Positions 31,258 to 41,575 of a DNA stretch of 44,677 bases are shown in pieces (positions within the stretch are counted from its first letter, which is position 1; every line of letters begins with the position of its first letter). The position numbers and the translations under genes are program-made. The stretch comes from Saccoglossus kowalevskii (Eukaryota > Hemichordata > Enteropneusta > Harrimaniidae), in contig NW_003107180.1 in the NCBI RefSeq assembly GCF_000003605.2, forward strand, positions 1 to 44,677, in the 5' to 3' direction. The notes beneath the pieces are model-generated. The model did not search any database, had not been told where the DNA came from, and worked only from the letters and a program-made list of their open reading frames with translations.

Positions 31258-32045
31258 ATAAATAAACAAATATTATAAATAATTGAATCGGCAACCTGAA
31301 TATGTACGATATTCAGATGACCAAATCTTTCAGTATCCAAATTTCGACGATGGCCAGGCTCTATCGGGCGGGTTTACAACAGACGGGCAGGTTTCATGAC
31401 TGTCTAATCAGGCCCGGGTATGCTTGGGCAAAATTCAACATCGCCGTTTTTTGTTTGTTTGTTTTTTTCATTTTTATTTCACAGATTACTTCCAATTGGC
31501 GGATCTTTGTGGCCGGGCACTGACCTTCTGTAGAAATTTACACTTTGGTTTGATAGCTCATCAAATTCGCACGAGTTGCGCCCTCTACCAGCGGATACAG
31601 GGATATGTTGAAGTAGCTGTCGACTGAAAGGGCAAGTTATTAAAAAAATCATGAAGGTAAACTATTAATTACATTGTTGACTATCAACAGTTTGTACTGA
31701 CTGGCAGCTAAACTTTGAAGTGCTATATGCTAAAACAATGTTACAATCATACTGGACATTATGCCGAAAAGAAATCTAAGATTAATTATAATATCCGAAA
31801 TGACGAGACGGTTTTCACTTTGAACAACATTGTTACAGTATCGTCGCTATAGAGCGCGACTTAAACGTTTATTGGTCAGAAAGCAGGGGCAAATTATGTA
31901 TTTCTCATATTCAAGGCAGCGTTCCTCATAATGTATTTTGTATAACATAATTATTTGTCTAGCCTTTAATAACAAACCACCTAAGTTTCTGTAAGAAATT
32001 ACACATAGTACACAAAATCGAAAGATATTTGTTTTCCCACTTTAC

Positions 32046-32066
32046 TCACCTTATCCGAAGTTGTAG
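32046..32066 (+). promoter_or_regulatory. PSE-like element of the U5 gene occupied by B2
   Basis: TCACC core 63 bp before U5 at 32109. The distal part reads TTGTAG instead of TTGTGG, a change not seen in the other copies. Confidence 0.7.
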
Positions 32067-32108
32067 TCACTGAAACGTATGTATTACACCACAACCATAT
32101 GTCGAATT

Positions 32109-32139
32109 AACTCTGGTTTTTCTGCAGACCGCATAAATC
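32109..32139 (+). pseudogene. U5: U5 snRNA gene, first 31 nt, interrupted by B2
   Basis: U5 nt 1-31 with A at position 20 in a type I unit. The next bases, TTCGCTG, could include two more target T's, which would make the B insertion free of target loss (AAATCTT / TCGCC). Partner of 37507-37591. Confidence 0.93.
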
Positions 32140-32333
32140 TTCGCTGTTACCAAGTCACTGGATCCTGTAAGTAATTCTCTTCTTGCTTTGATCATCGTTT
32201 GATATTTTCTGATTCGCTGCTGTCCTCTCACGTGTGCTGCTGCCTTCAGTTTGCTTGCTGGTTATTGGACTTGTCTTGCTCGAGGCTTTGCCTCGTGCTG
32301 TTTTCATCTTTTTTGTTTTGTCTCTCTGTTGCC
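32140..32333 (+). other. Family B 5' UTR
   Basis: 194-nt leader. It contains a consensus 5' splice site GTAAGT (32167-32172) followed by a pyrimidine-rich stretch and CCTTCAG (32243-32249), a possible 83-nt intron. A perfect 6-bp hairpin CGAGGC-TTT-GCCTCG (32281-32295) stands 38 nt before the ORF1 ATG. The in-frame extension upstream of the ATG (from TTG at 32199) is hydrophobic by chance and not supported as coding. Confidence 0.6.
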
Positions 32334-33788
32334 ATGGCTGGAATTCGGCCTATTGGCAGAAAAGACAGAGTTCTTTGTTTGGTTTTAAAATCTGAATCTG
32401 CAACACCTAAACAGGTATTTGATTATTTAAAATCCTTCGACATTGATGTGAAGCTTCACTTGGAAGCTGTTGAAAAGCTTGGTCCGTCAAAATATGATGT
32501 CACCTTTCGTTCCTTATCCTTCAGAAGAAATTTTGAAGAGAAAATTGCTGCCTCAGCAGACTGTTCCTCATCTTCATATGAAGAATCCACTATCGTCACC
32601 GCCTCATACGTGGGCAATGATCTAGATGACTCATACATGCAACATGCTTTATCTAGATTTGGAAAGGTTCTTGCTGCACGAAAATGCGTCTACTCTGAGT
32701 TTCCTACTTGCTTTAATGGAATTCGTCAATATAAAGTTAAATTGGGGGGAAATATTCCTCCCCGTCTGCGTATCTGCAACAGAAATGTTTGGATTTCTTA
32801 TCCCGGTCAGCCTAAAATCTGTGCCCGCTGTCACGGAGTTGATCACTTTGCTAAAGAATGCAAAGAAATTGTTTGCTTTCGCTGTCTTGGAGTTGGCCAC
32901 TCTCTTGACAACTGTACCAATGACATAAAGTGTACTGTGTGCCATGAAAACGGGCACAACTTCCGCCAATGTAAAGTCTCTTTTGCGAACAAAGCCAGTG
33001 TTATGAACAAGTGGTCCACAGCACCACAAGCAAGCCGGACATCTGATCCTGCTCCTGACAAACCTGTCCATGATACCTCTCCAGCTGATTCGGCTGATAT
33101 CACTGACCCTGTAATCTCACCTGCCTGTCCGGTTCAATCTGATATGAATTACGATTCTCCTCCGATCTTGCCTATTTCTAAACATGATTCTGCGAAAACT
33201 ACTTCTGGTCCAGGCGCCATCTCTTCTTCACCCGCCAGTGTATCACCATCTGAAACTGTTGGTAGTGAACCCGAAGACATTTCTGATATGGCGGCTGAAG
33301 CTCCTATTCTTCTCCATCTTGCTAGCGGAAAACGCCCAGCAGAAGATGACTATGTTCCCTCCACTGAAGATCACAAACGAACTAGGGTCCCTGGCTTTTC
33401 ACACGATGTCACTATTGTTTCTGATTGCGAGAGCTTCACCAGTGCTGACGAACAAAGTCTAAACACACCGAATGTGAATACTGAAACTAAGGCTGCCTTG
33501 TTGAGGACAAGAGATTCTCGCCTCCACAAACTGAACCAGGTGGAAGTTACATGTCACAGAGTGTCTGATGCGGACTGCAATAGCGAATTTACTGGATGGC
33601 CTGCCCTGGTTTCTCATCTCCAAGCTCACCACTCTTTTCTGGACACGGTGCAACTGCTCTGCCCTGTCGAAGCATGTGAAGCGGTGTCTGTCACGCCATC
33701 CGAGTGGCTCGTCCACTGTTGCGAAGCCCACCCACAATGGGTTCTGAACAAAGAATCCAGCTATTTTGATGATTATTTTACGAAATAA
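32334..33788 (+). CDS. ORF1, family B (B2): CCHC/CCHH zinc-finger protein
   Basis: 484-aa ORF1 protein. The start is the ATG in GCCATGG, an ideal eukaryotic context, and MAGIRPIGRKDRVLCL aligns with the family A start. CCHC knuckles lie at C163-C176, C181-C194 and C200-C213, all complete. A long Ser/Pro/Thr-rich acidic linker follows, with KRPAEDD and DHKRTR basic patches that could act in nuclear import. The C-terminal CCHH fingers are C407-X7-C415-X12-H428-X4-H433 and C443-X4-C448-X12-H461-X4-H466. It is clearly homologous to family A ORF1 across its length but well diverged in the linker. The ORF2 ATG follows the stop after 20 nt. Confidence 0.92.
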   Translation: MAGIRPIGRKDRVLCLVLKSESATPKQVFDYLKSFDIDVKLHLEAVEKLGPSKYDVTFRSLSFRRNFEEKIAASADCSSSSYEESTIVTASYVGNDLDDSYMQHALSRFGKVLAARKCVYSEFPTCFNGIRQYKVKLGGNIPPRLRICNRNVWISYPGQPKICARCHGVDHFAKECKEIVCFRCLGVGHSLDNCTNDIKCTVCHENGHNFRQCKVSFANKASVMNKWSTAPQASRTSDPAPDKPVHDTSPADSADITDPVISPACPVQSDMNYDSPPILPISKHDSAKTTSGPGAISSSPASVSPSETVGSEPEDISDMAAEAPILLHLASGKRPAEDDYVPSTEDHKRTRVPGFSHDVTIVSDCESFTSADEQSLNTPNVNTETKAALLRTRDSRLHKLNQVEVTCHRVSDADCNSEFTGWPALVSHLQAHHSFLDTVQLLCPVEACEAVSVTPSEWLVHCCEAHPQWVLNKESSYFDDYFTK

Positions 33789-33808
33789 AGGTTCTTCTCA
33801 CCAAAAAT

Positions 33809-36800
33809 ATGTCCGTCTCTATTATTTCAATAAACATAAATGGTTTAAAAGATTATATGAAAAGGTCTCTTTTTTTCAAATACTGTCATGAATCTAACTT
33901 TGATATCATCCTTGTCCAGGAGGCACATGTCTGTTCTCTTGAGGAAGGAAAGCAGTGGGAGAGAGAATGGGGTGGTAGTGCGATATGGAGTCTCGGCTCG
34001 AACAACAGCAGAGGTGTGGGGATCCTCCTTTCACCGAAATGTAATGTTTCATTTGACAACGCGGTTTCTGATGATAGTGGCAGAGTGGTATCAAGTGTTG
34101 TGAAGTGGAACACAAACCTTTTTAAAGTTATTTCTGTGTATGCTCCTAATATGCCTTCTCAGAGGAAAAAATTCCTTGACTCGCTTCATCAATTTCTTGG
34201 AGGTAACTACCCCCTGATTCTTGGTGGGGACTTTAATTGTATTGAGAGTAGTATGGACAAGTTGGGAGGTTCTCTAACATGCTCCCATTCCTATGTAGGG
34301 GGCTTAGAGTTGGGAGATCTTTGCTCTGAACTTAGTCTTGTGGATGTTTGGCGAAAGCATCATCCTTCTACATCACAATTCACCTGGCGCAACAAGAACA
34401 ACTCTGTTTCATCTAGGATTGACCGATTGTATGTATCTTCATCCCTGAATGTATCTTCTGCGACTATTTCTGCTTTCACTCTTTCTGATCATGATGCTGT
34501 ATGTATTCTGCTTAAAGCCTTTAATTCCCCTGCTCGGGGACCTGGAGTATGGAAATGTAACGTCTCACTCTTCCAGGATCCGGAGATTATAAGATCCATC
34601 GAAGACGACTATGAAAGATGGAAGACTCTGAAGCCGGCCTTTGATAACATCAGTGAATGGTGGGATATGGTTAAAGACCGTTGTAAATCTTGTCTCATTT
34701 CATATGCTTGTCAAAAATCTCATGCAAGAAAGGTCAAACTTAAATATCTTAATGATGAGCTTCAGCATCTGACGTCCAAGCTGAATCAGGGGGACCGGTC
34801 CCAATCCAGCCTTGAGCAGTATTCTTCTGTAAGGGATCAAATCAACTCCCTGAATATGTCTAATCTCGAAGGCGCCAAAATCCGTGCGCGGGTTCAGAAT
34901 CTTGATGAAAATGAGAAGTGCTCTCGTTATTTTCTTGGTCGTGAACGCCGTCGCGGAAAAAGGAAAGTAATTTCTGCCATCAGAGACACGAATGAAGACA
35001 TTCACCATTCTCAGAAAAATATTTTGAATACAATTCACAACTTTTATGCATCTCTGTTCACTTCTAAATCATCACTTGACGAAGAAGATCAGGATTTTTT
35101 TCTTTCACGGGTGACTCACAGTCTTTCAAGTAGCCAGCGTGATTCTTTGGAATCACCTCTGAAAACTTCTGAAATTGAACATGCCCCTAGGGGCATGGAG
35201 AACAACAAAACACCCGGAAGGGATGGTTTGCCAAAGGAATTTTATATTCATTGCTGGCACTTTCTGAAATATGATCTGACTGACGTCATCAATGAAGAGC
35301 TTTCTTCCGGTCATCTTTCTTCATCTCAAAAGAAAGGCGTCATCACCCTTATCAATAAGGATATTGATGTCACCAAACCTGGCAATGAAAACTCTCACCT
35401 CGATCCAAAGAACAAACGTCCTATATGGCTTTTGAATGTGGACTACAAGCTGATCTCCAAATCTCTCTGTAACCGCCTGAAACCTGTCATCTCTAGTCTG
35501 TTATCTCCCTTTCAAACATGTGGTGTCTCTGGAAGATCGATCCAAGAAAACATTCAAATCATCCGTGATATTGTGTTTCATGCTAATGATCGTAATATGT
35601 CAGGTCTGCTTATCTCATTGGACCAACAGAAAGCCTTTGACCAGGTGGAATGGAGTTTTCTGCACAAAGTTCTTTTTCGTATGAATTTTGGTCCCCAATT
35701 CAGTCACTTCATATCATGTCTGTATAATGGTATCACCAGCTCTGTTCTGGTTAATGGTCATTTGTCACCCCCCATCATGTTATCTAGAGGAGTTCGCCAA
35801 GGATGCCCTCTTTCTCCCCTGCTTTATGTGCTGTTCATCGAGCCATTTGCAGCCGCTGTGAGGAACTGCCAAAAGATCAAGGGCTTTTACCTTCCTGGAT
35901 CAACTGATGAGTGTAAGCTCGTGCAGTATGCTGATGATAATACAGCCTCACTATCGGACCTGTCATCTCTCAACCACCTTATCATGTTGTCTGATAGATT
36001 TTCTAAAGCCTCGGGCACTCGCCTTGCCAATTCACCTTTAACAGCAATAAACTAAAAGTTAACGGTGTCTGGATTTCAAATTCTGATATGTCTGCTTTGA
36101 ATTGGTATGATCGGCAAATCAAACTGAAGCACGTGCTCAATTCTTGGAAATCAAGAAATCTCACTTATGCCGGTAAGACAACTCTTCTGAACTCTGTTGC
36201 TTTGCCACTCTTTTTCTATATTGCTCCTCTCTTCCCCTGCCCCCTTCCAATTAGGAAGTCAATCATGGCCGATATCTTTGGTTTTTTTGGGGGAGGACGC
36301 AAAGAACACGTCCGAAGAGATGTGATCTGCTTACCGAAGGAAAAGGGTGGTTGGGGCCTATCACATCTGCCCACAAAAGCTATGTCACTCCTTCTGAAAA
36401 GCATAAAAATCTCTTTTCAGACTAAACCTTGCAACCTTCATTTCACAGCATACTGTGCCTCTGAACTCAGACGCTATCTTCCTCACCTTTGGTCTAATTC
36501 TAGTCCTCACTTTGAATCGTGCCCAGTTTGGTACAAAACAACAACTGAATTGGTTAAACAGATCATGAGGAAAAGCCCAAGCATCAACTGGAAGACATCA
36601 TCAACTAGAGAATTGTCCGATCACCTCTCCAGAAATACGGTAACCTACCCAAAGGTCGTGGGAGAAAACCCGAACCTTGACTGGCCTTTGATTTGGCATC
36701 GTATGCACTCGTGTATTCTGGAAAACAATATGATCTGTCTGTCCTGGAAAATTGTTCACCGTGCTGTCGTTACAACATCAGTAATGCACAAATGGGGATA

Positions 36801-37236
36801 TGTTTCATGTTCCAAATGCCCACGTGCGACCTGTACTTCCCCTGAAACTATGATTCACATGTTCATCACCTGCCACCTTGCCGCTTTCTTGTGGTCTTGG
36901 CTGGATAATTTGTTCTTTAAATGGTTCAATATTATATCTCCTTGTGATCTGAACTTAATTTTCTATAGCATATCTGATGCGTCACCTTCATCCTTTCCAT
37001 CGAGTACAGCACTCTATTTGATTAACATCGTCAAATTGCACATCTGGAAGTCTCGATGCAAATCGGCATTTGAAAATATTCATCTTTCTCAGGACCAACT
37101 ATTGCAACAAGTAAAGATCTCCATTAAAACACGTTTGAAAACTGATTTTCATCGTTTGGCAAGACCAGATTTCTTCTTCAGATGGGGTCCTGTCGTCCAA
37201 AAAACACAGACTGGGTATGCCGCCATTTTGTCATGA
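33809..37236 (+). pseudogene. ORF2, family B (B2): endonuclease/reverse transcriptase, deleted
   Basis: EN motifs are present: QE 37-38, GGDFN 139-143, SDH 226-228. RT motifs LDQQKAFDQV, RGVRQGCP and YADD (707-710) are present. A 61-bp deletion at 36016/36017 (B1 has the bases between CCTCGGGC and ACTCGCC) shifts the frame right after the palm and gives a stop at 36055. The C-terminal part continues in a different frame from about 36041 to the normal TGA at 37236. A second oddity is FFGGG for FFWGG near 36285. The copy is inactive as ORF2 source. Confidence 0.9.
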
Positions 37237-37346
37237 ATTTGTCTTGTAACCACTATTCTATGCCTGATCTTTTCAACTTTTCGAGTTAACTTTTCTCGAT
37301 ACATCCCTCCAAGTACAACACATTTGTTCCCTAAATATTTATTTTC

Positions 37347-37428
37347 AGCAGGAGTTTTACAGTAGGGAGGATCGTACCCTCTTGTGGCGAGAACTGGTGA
37401 GACCAGCCTGCTAGTAGGAGGCTCCTGC
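37347..37428 (+). other. Structured 3' UTR element of family B (B2)
   Basis: Same fold and sequence as in B0 and B1: AGCAGG/CCTGCT outer stem and the CTGGT-GAG-ACCAG hairpin at 37394-37406. Confidence 0.65.
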
Positions 37429-37506
37429 AGTTCATTTGTATATGTTTGATCCTCTGCACATCTGTTTCAAGATAAGTTAAATTGATTTTTCCTACAAACT
37501 AAAAAT

Positions 37507-37591
37507 CGCCTTTTACTAAAGATTTCCGTGCAGAGGAACAACTAATGAGTCTATAATCAAATTTTTGATAACCCCGATCAATTGCGGGGCG
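37507..37591 (+). pseudogene. U5: U5 snRNA gene, 3' part, separated by B2
   Basis: Type I 3' part with CCCCGATCAATTGCGGGG: a C to A change removes one pair of the terminal stem. No intact copy has this change. Partner of 32109-32139. Confidence 0.92.
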
Positions 37592-38442
37592 ATAAATAAA
37601 CAAATATTAGAAATAATTGAATCGGCAACCTGAATATGTACGATATTCAGATGACCAAATCTTTCAGTATCCAAATTTCGACGATGGCCAGGCTCTATCG
37701 GGCGGGTTTACAACAGACGGGCAGGTTTCATGACTGTCTAATCAGGCCCGGGTATGCTTGGGCAAAATTCAACATCGCCGTTTTTTGTTTGTTTGTTTTT
37801 TTCATTTTTATTTCGCAGATTACTTCCAATTGGCGGATCTTTGTGGCCGGGCACTGACCTTCTGTAGAAATTTACACTTTGGTTTGATAGCTCATCAAAT
37901 TCGCACGAGTTGCGCCCTCTACCAGCGGATACAGGGATATGTTGAAGTAGCTGTCGACTGAAAGGGCAAGTTATTAAAAAAATCATGAAGGTAAACTATT
38001 AATTACATTGTTGACTATCAACAGTTTGTACTGACTGGCAGCTAAACTTTGAAGTGCTATATGCTAAAACAATGTTACAATCATACTGGACATTATGCCG
38101 AAAAGAAATCTAAGATTAATTATAATATCCGAAATGACGAGACGGTTTTCACTTTGAACAACATTGTTACAGTATCGTCGCTATAGAGCGCGACTTAAAC
38201 GTTTATTGGTCAGAAAGCAGGAGCAAATTATGTATTTCTCATATTCAAGGCAGCGTTCCTCATAATGTATTTTGTATAACATAATTATTTGTCTAGCCTT
38301 TAATAACAAACCACCTAAGTTTCTGTAAGAAATTACACATAGTACACAAAATCGAAAGATATTTGTTTTCCCACTTTACTCACCTTATCCGAAGTTGTGG
38401 TCACTGAAACGTATGTATTACACCACAACCATATGTCGAATT

Positions 38443-38561
38443 AACTCTGGTTTTTCTGCAGGCCGCATAAATCTTTCGCCTTTTACTAAAGATTTCCGTG
38501 CAGAGGAACAACTAATGAGTCTATAATCAAATTTTTGATAACCCCGCTCAATTGCGGGGCG
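38443..38561 (+). ncRNA. U5: U5 snRNA gene, intact, type I
   Basis: Complete copy without changes. PSE at 38380. Confidence 0.95.
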
Positions 38562-39411
38562 ATAAATAAACAAATATTAGAAATAATTGAATCGGCAACC
38601 TGAATATGTACGATATTCAGATGACCAAATCTTTCAGTATCCAAATTTCGACGATGGCCAGGCTCTATCGGGCGGGTTTACAACAGACGGGCAGGTTTCA
38701 TGACTGTCTAATCAGGCCCGGGTATGCTTGGGCAAAATTCAACATCGCCGTTTTTTGTTTGTTTGTTTTTTTCATTTTTATTTCACAGATTACTTCCAAT
38801 TGGCGGATCTTTGTGGCCGGGCACTGACCTTCTGTAGAAATTTACACTTTGGTTTGATAGCTCATCAAATTCGCACGAGTTGCGCCCTCTACCAGCGGAT
38901 ACAGGGATGTGTTGAAGTAGCTGTCGACTGAAAGGGCAAGTTATTAAAAAAATCATGAAGGTAAACTATTAATTACATTGTTGACTATCAACAGTTTGTA
39001 CTGACTGGCAGCTAAACTTTGAAGTGCTATATGCTAAAACAATGTTACAATCATACTGGACATTATGCCGAAAAGAAATCTAAGATTAATTATAATATCC
39101 GAAATGACGAGACGGTTTTCACTTTGAACAACATTGTTACAGTATCGTCGCTATAGAGCGCGACTTAAACGTTTATTGGTCAGAAAGCAGGGGCAAATTA
39201 TGTATTTCTCATATTCAAGGCAGCGTTCCTCATAATGTATTTTGTATAACATAATTATTTGTCTAGCCTTTAATAACAAACCACTAAGTTTCTGTAAGAA
39301 ATTACACATAGTACACAAAATCGAAAGATATTTGTTTTCCCACTTTACTCACCTTATCCGAAGTTGTGGTCACTGAAACGTATGTATTACACCACAACCA
39401 TATGTCGAATT

Positions 39412-39530
39412 AACTCTGGTTTTTCTGCAGGCCGCATAAATCTTTCGCCTTTTACTAAAGATTTCCGTGCAGAGGAACAACTAATGAGTCTATAATCAAA
39501 TTTTTGATAACCCCGCTCAATTGCGGGGCG
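39412..39530 (+). ncRNA. U5: U5 snRNA gene, intact, type I
   Basis: Complete copy without changes. PSE at 39349. Confidence 0.95.
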
Positions 39531-40380
39531 ATAAATAAACAAATATTAGAAATAATTGAATCGGCAACCTGAATATGTACGATATTCAGATGACCAAATC
39601 TTTCAGTATCCAAATTTCGACGATGGCCAGGCTCTATCGGGCGGGTTTACAACAGACGGGCAGGTTTCATGACTGTCTAATCAGGCCCGGATATGCTTGG
39701 GCAAAATTCAACATCGCCGTTTTTTGTTTGTTTGTTTTTTCATTTTTATTTCACAGATTACTTCCAATTGGCGGATCTTTGTGGCCGGGCACTGACCTTC
39801 TGTAGAAATTTACACTTTGGTTTGATAGCTCATCAAATTCGCACGAGTTGCGCCCTCTACCAGCGGATACAGGGATATGTTGAAGTAGCTGTCGACTGAA
39901 AGGGCAAGTTATTAAAAAAATCATGAAGGTAAACTATTAATTACATTGTTGACTATCAACAGTTTATACTGACTGGCAGCTAAACTTTGAAGTGCTATAT
40001 GCTAAAACAATGTTACAATCATACTGGACATTATGCCGAAAAGAAATCTAAGATTAATTATAATATCCGAAATGACGAGACGGTTTTCACTTTGAACAAC
40101 ATTGTTACAGTATCGTCGCTATAGAGCGCGACTTAAACGTTTATTGGTCAGAAAGCAGGGGCAAATTATGTATTTCTCATATTCAAGGCAGCGTTCCTCA
40201 TAATGTATTTTGTATAACATAATTATTTGTCTAGCCTTTAATAACAAACCACCTAAGTTTCTGTAAGAAATTACACATAGTACACAAAATCGAAAGATAT
40301 TTGTTTTCCCACTTTACTCACCTTATCCGAAGTTGTGGTCACTGAAACGTATGTATTACACCACAACCATATGTCGAATT

Positions 40381-40499
40381 AACTCTGGTTTTTCTGCAGG
40401 CCGCATAAATCTTTCGCCTTTTACTAAAGATTTCCGTGCAGAGGAACAACTAATGAGTCTATAATCAAATTTTTGATAACCCCGCTCAATTGCGGGGCG
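40381..40499 (+). ncRNA. U5: U5 snRNA gene, intact, type I
   Basis: Complete copy without changes. PSE at 40318. Confidence 0.95.
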
Positions 40500-41287
40500 A
40501 TAAATAAACAAATATTAGAAATAATTGAATCGGCAACCTGAATATGTACGATATTCAGATGACCAAATCTTTCAGTATCCAAATTTCGACGATGGCCAGG
40601 CTCTATCGGGCGGGTTTACAACAGACGGGCAGGTTTCATGACTGTCTAATCAGGCCCGGGTATGCTTGGGCAAAATTCAACATCGCCGTTTTTTGTTTGT
40701 TTGTTTTTTTCATTTTTATTTCACAGATTACTTTCAATTGGCGGATCTTTGTGGCCGGGCACTGACCTTCTGTAGAAATTTACACTTTGGTTTGATAGCT
40801 CATCAAATTCGCACGAGTTGCGCCCTCTACCAGCGGATACAGGGATATGTTGAAGTAGCTGTCGACTGAAAGGGCAAGTTATTAAAAAAATCATGAAGGT
40901 AAACTATTAATTACATTGTTGACTATCAACAGTTTGTACTGACTGGCAGCTAAACTTTGAAGTGCTATATGCTAAAACAATGTTACAATCATACTGGACA
41001 TTATGCCGAAAAGAAATCTAAGATTAATTATAATATCCGAAATGACGAGACGGTTTTCACTTTGAACAACATTGTTACAGTATCGTCGCTATAGAGCGCG
41101 ACTTAAACGTTTATTGGTCAGAAAGCAGGGGCAAATTATGTATTTCTCATATTCAAGGCAGCGTTCCTCATAATGTATTTTGTATAACATAATTATTTGT
41201 CTAGCCTTTAATAACAAACCACCTAAGTTTCTGTAAGAAATTACACATAGTACACAAAATCGAAAGATATTTGTTTTCCCACTTTAC

Positions 41288-41308
41288 TCACCTTATCCGA
41301 AGTTGTGG
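41288..41308 (+). promoter_or_regulatory. PSE-like element of the U5 gene occupied by B3
   Basis: TCACC core, here 65 bp before U5 because of an inserted AT near 41340. Otherwise identical to the others. Confidence 0.72.
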
Positions 41309-41352
41309 TCACTGAAACGTATGTATTACACCACAACCATATGTCGAATTAA

Positions 41353-41383
41353 CTCTGGTTTTTCTGCAGACCGCATAAATCTT
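41353..41383 (+). pseudogene. U5: U5 snRNA gene, first 31 nt, interrupted by B3
   Basis: U5 nt 1-31 with A at position 20, abutting TTCGCTG of B3. The 3' part of this gene lies beyond the window. Confidence 0.93.
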
Positions 41384-41575
41384 CGCTGTTACCAAGTCAC
41401 TGGATCCTGTAAGTAATTCTCTTCTTGCTTTGATCATCGTTTGATATTTTCTGATTCGCTGCTGTCCTCTCACGTGTGCTGCTGCCTTCAGTTTGCTTGC
41501 TGGTTATTGGACTTGTCTTGCTCGAGGCTTTGCCTCGTGCTGTTTTCATCTTTTTTGTTTTGTCTCTCTGTTGCC

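Larger units (their letters stand above)
31173..32139 (+). repeat. U5 gene-cluster unit, single copy between B1 and B2
   Basis: One type I unit of 967 bp from U5 CGCCTTTTAC to U5 nt 31 of the next gene. The spacer matches other type I units with small changes (ATTATAAATAATT near 31272, GTTGTAGTCAC near 32062). Nothing codes in it. Confidence 0.93.
32140..37506 (+). mobile_element. Family B U5-targeted LINE (copy B2), full length with internal ORF2 deletion
   Basis: 5.37-kb element with both canonical junctions: U5 nt 31 at the 5' end and CTAAAAAT before CGCCTTTTAC at the 3' end. Restoring its 61-bp deletion gives about 5.43 kb, the same size as family A. It has 5' UTR, intact ORF1, disrupted ORF2 and a structured 3' UTR (37347-37428). 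No terminal repeats or target-site duplication. Confidence 0.93.
37507..41383 (+). repeat. Tandem U5 gene array, four units between B2 and B3
   Basis: 3,877 bp, four type I units (U5 starts 969-970 bp apart). The last unit carries an extra AT just upstream of U5 (CCATATATGTCG), making the PSE-to-U5 distance 65 instead of 63 bp. Spacers hold no gene. Confidence 0.93.

Noticed and set aside
32199-32333. N-terminal extension of family B ORF1 (hydrophobic, signal-peptide-like)
   Set aside because: It would start at TTG, not ATG. The first ATG is at 32334 in GCCATGG, and the protein from there aligns with the family A start. The hydrophobic stretch is pyrimidine-rich leader read in frame.
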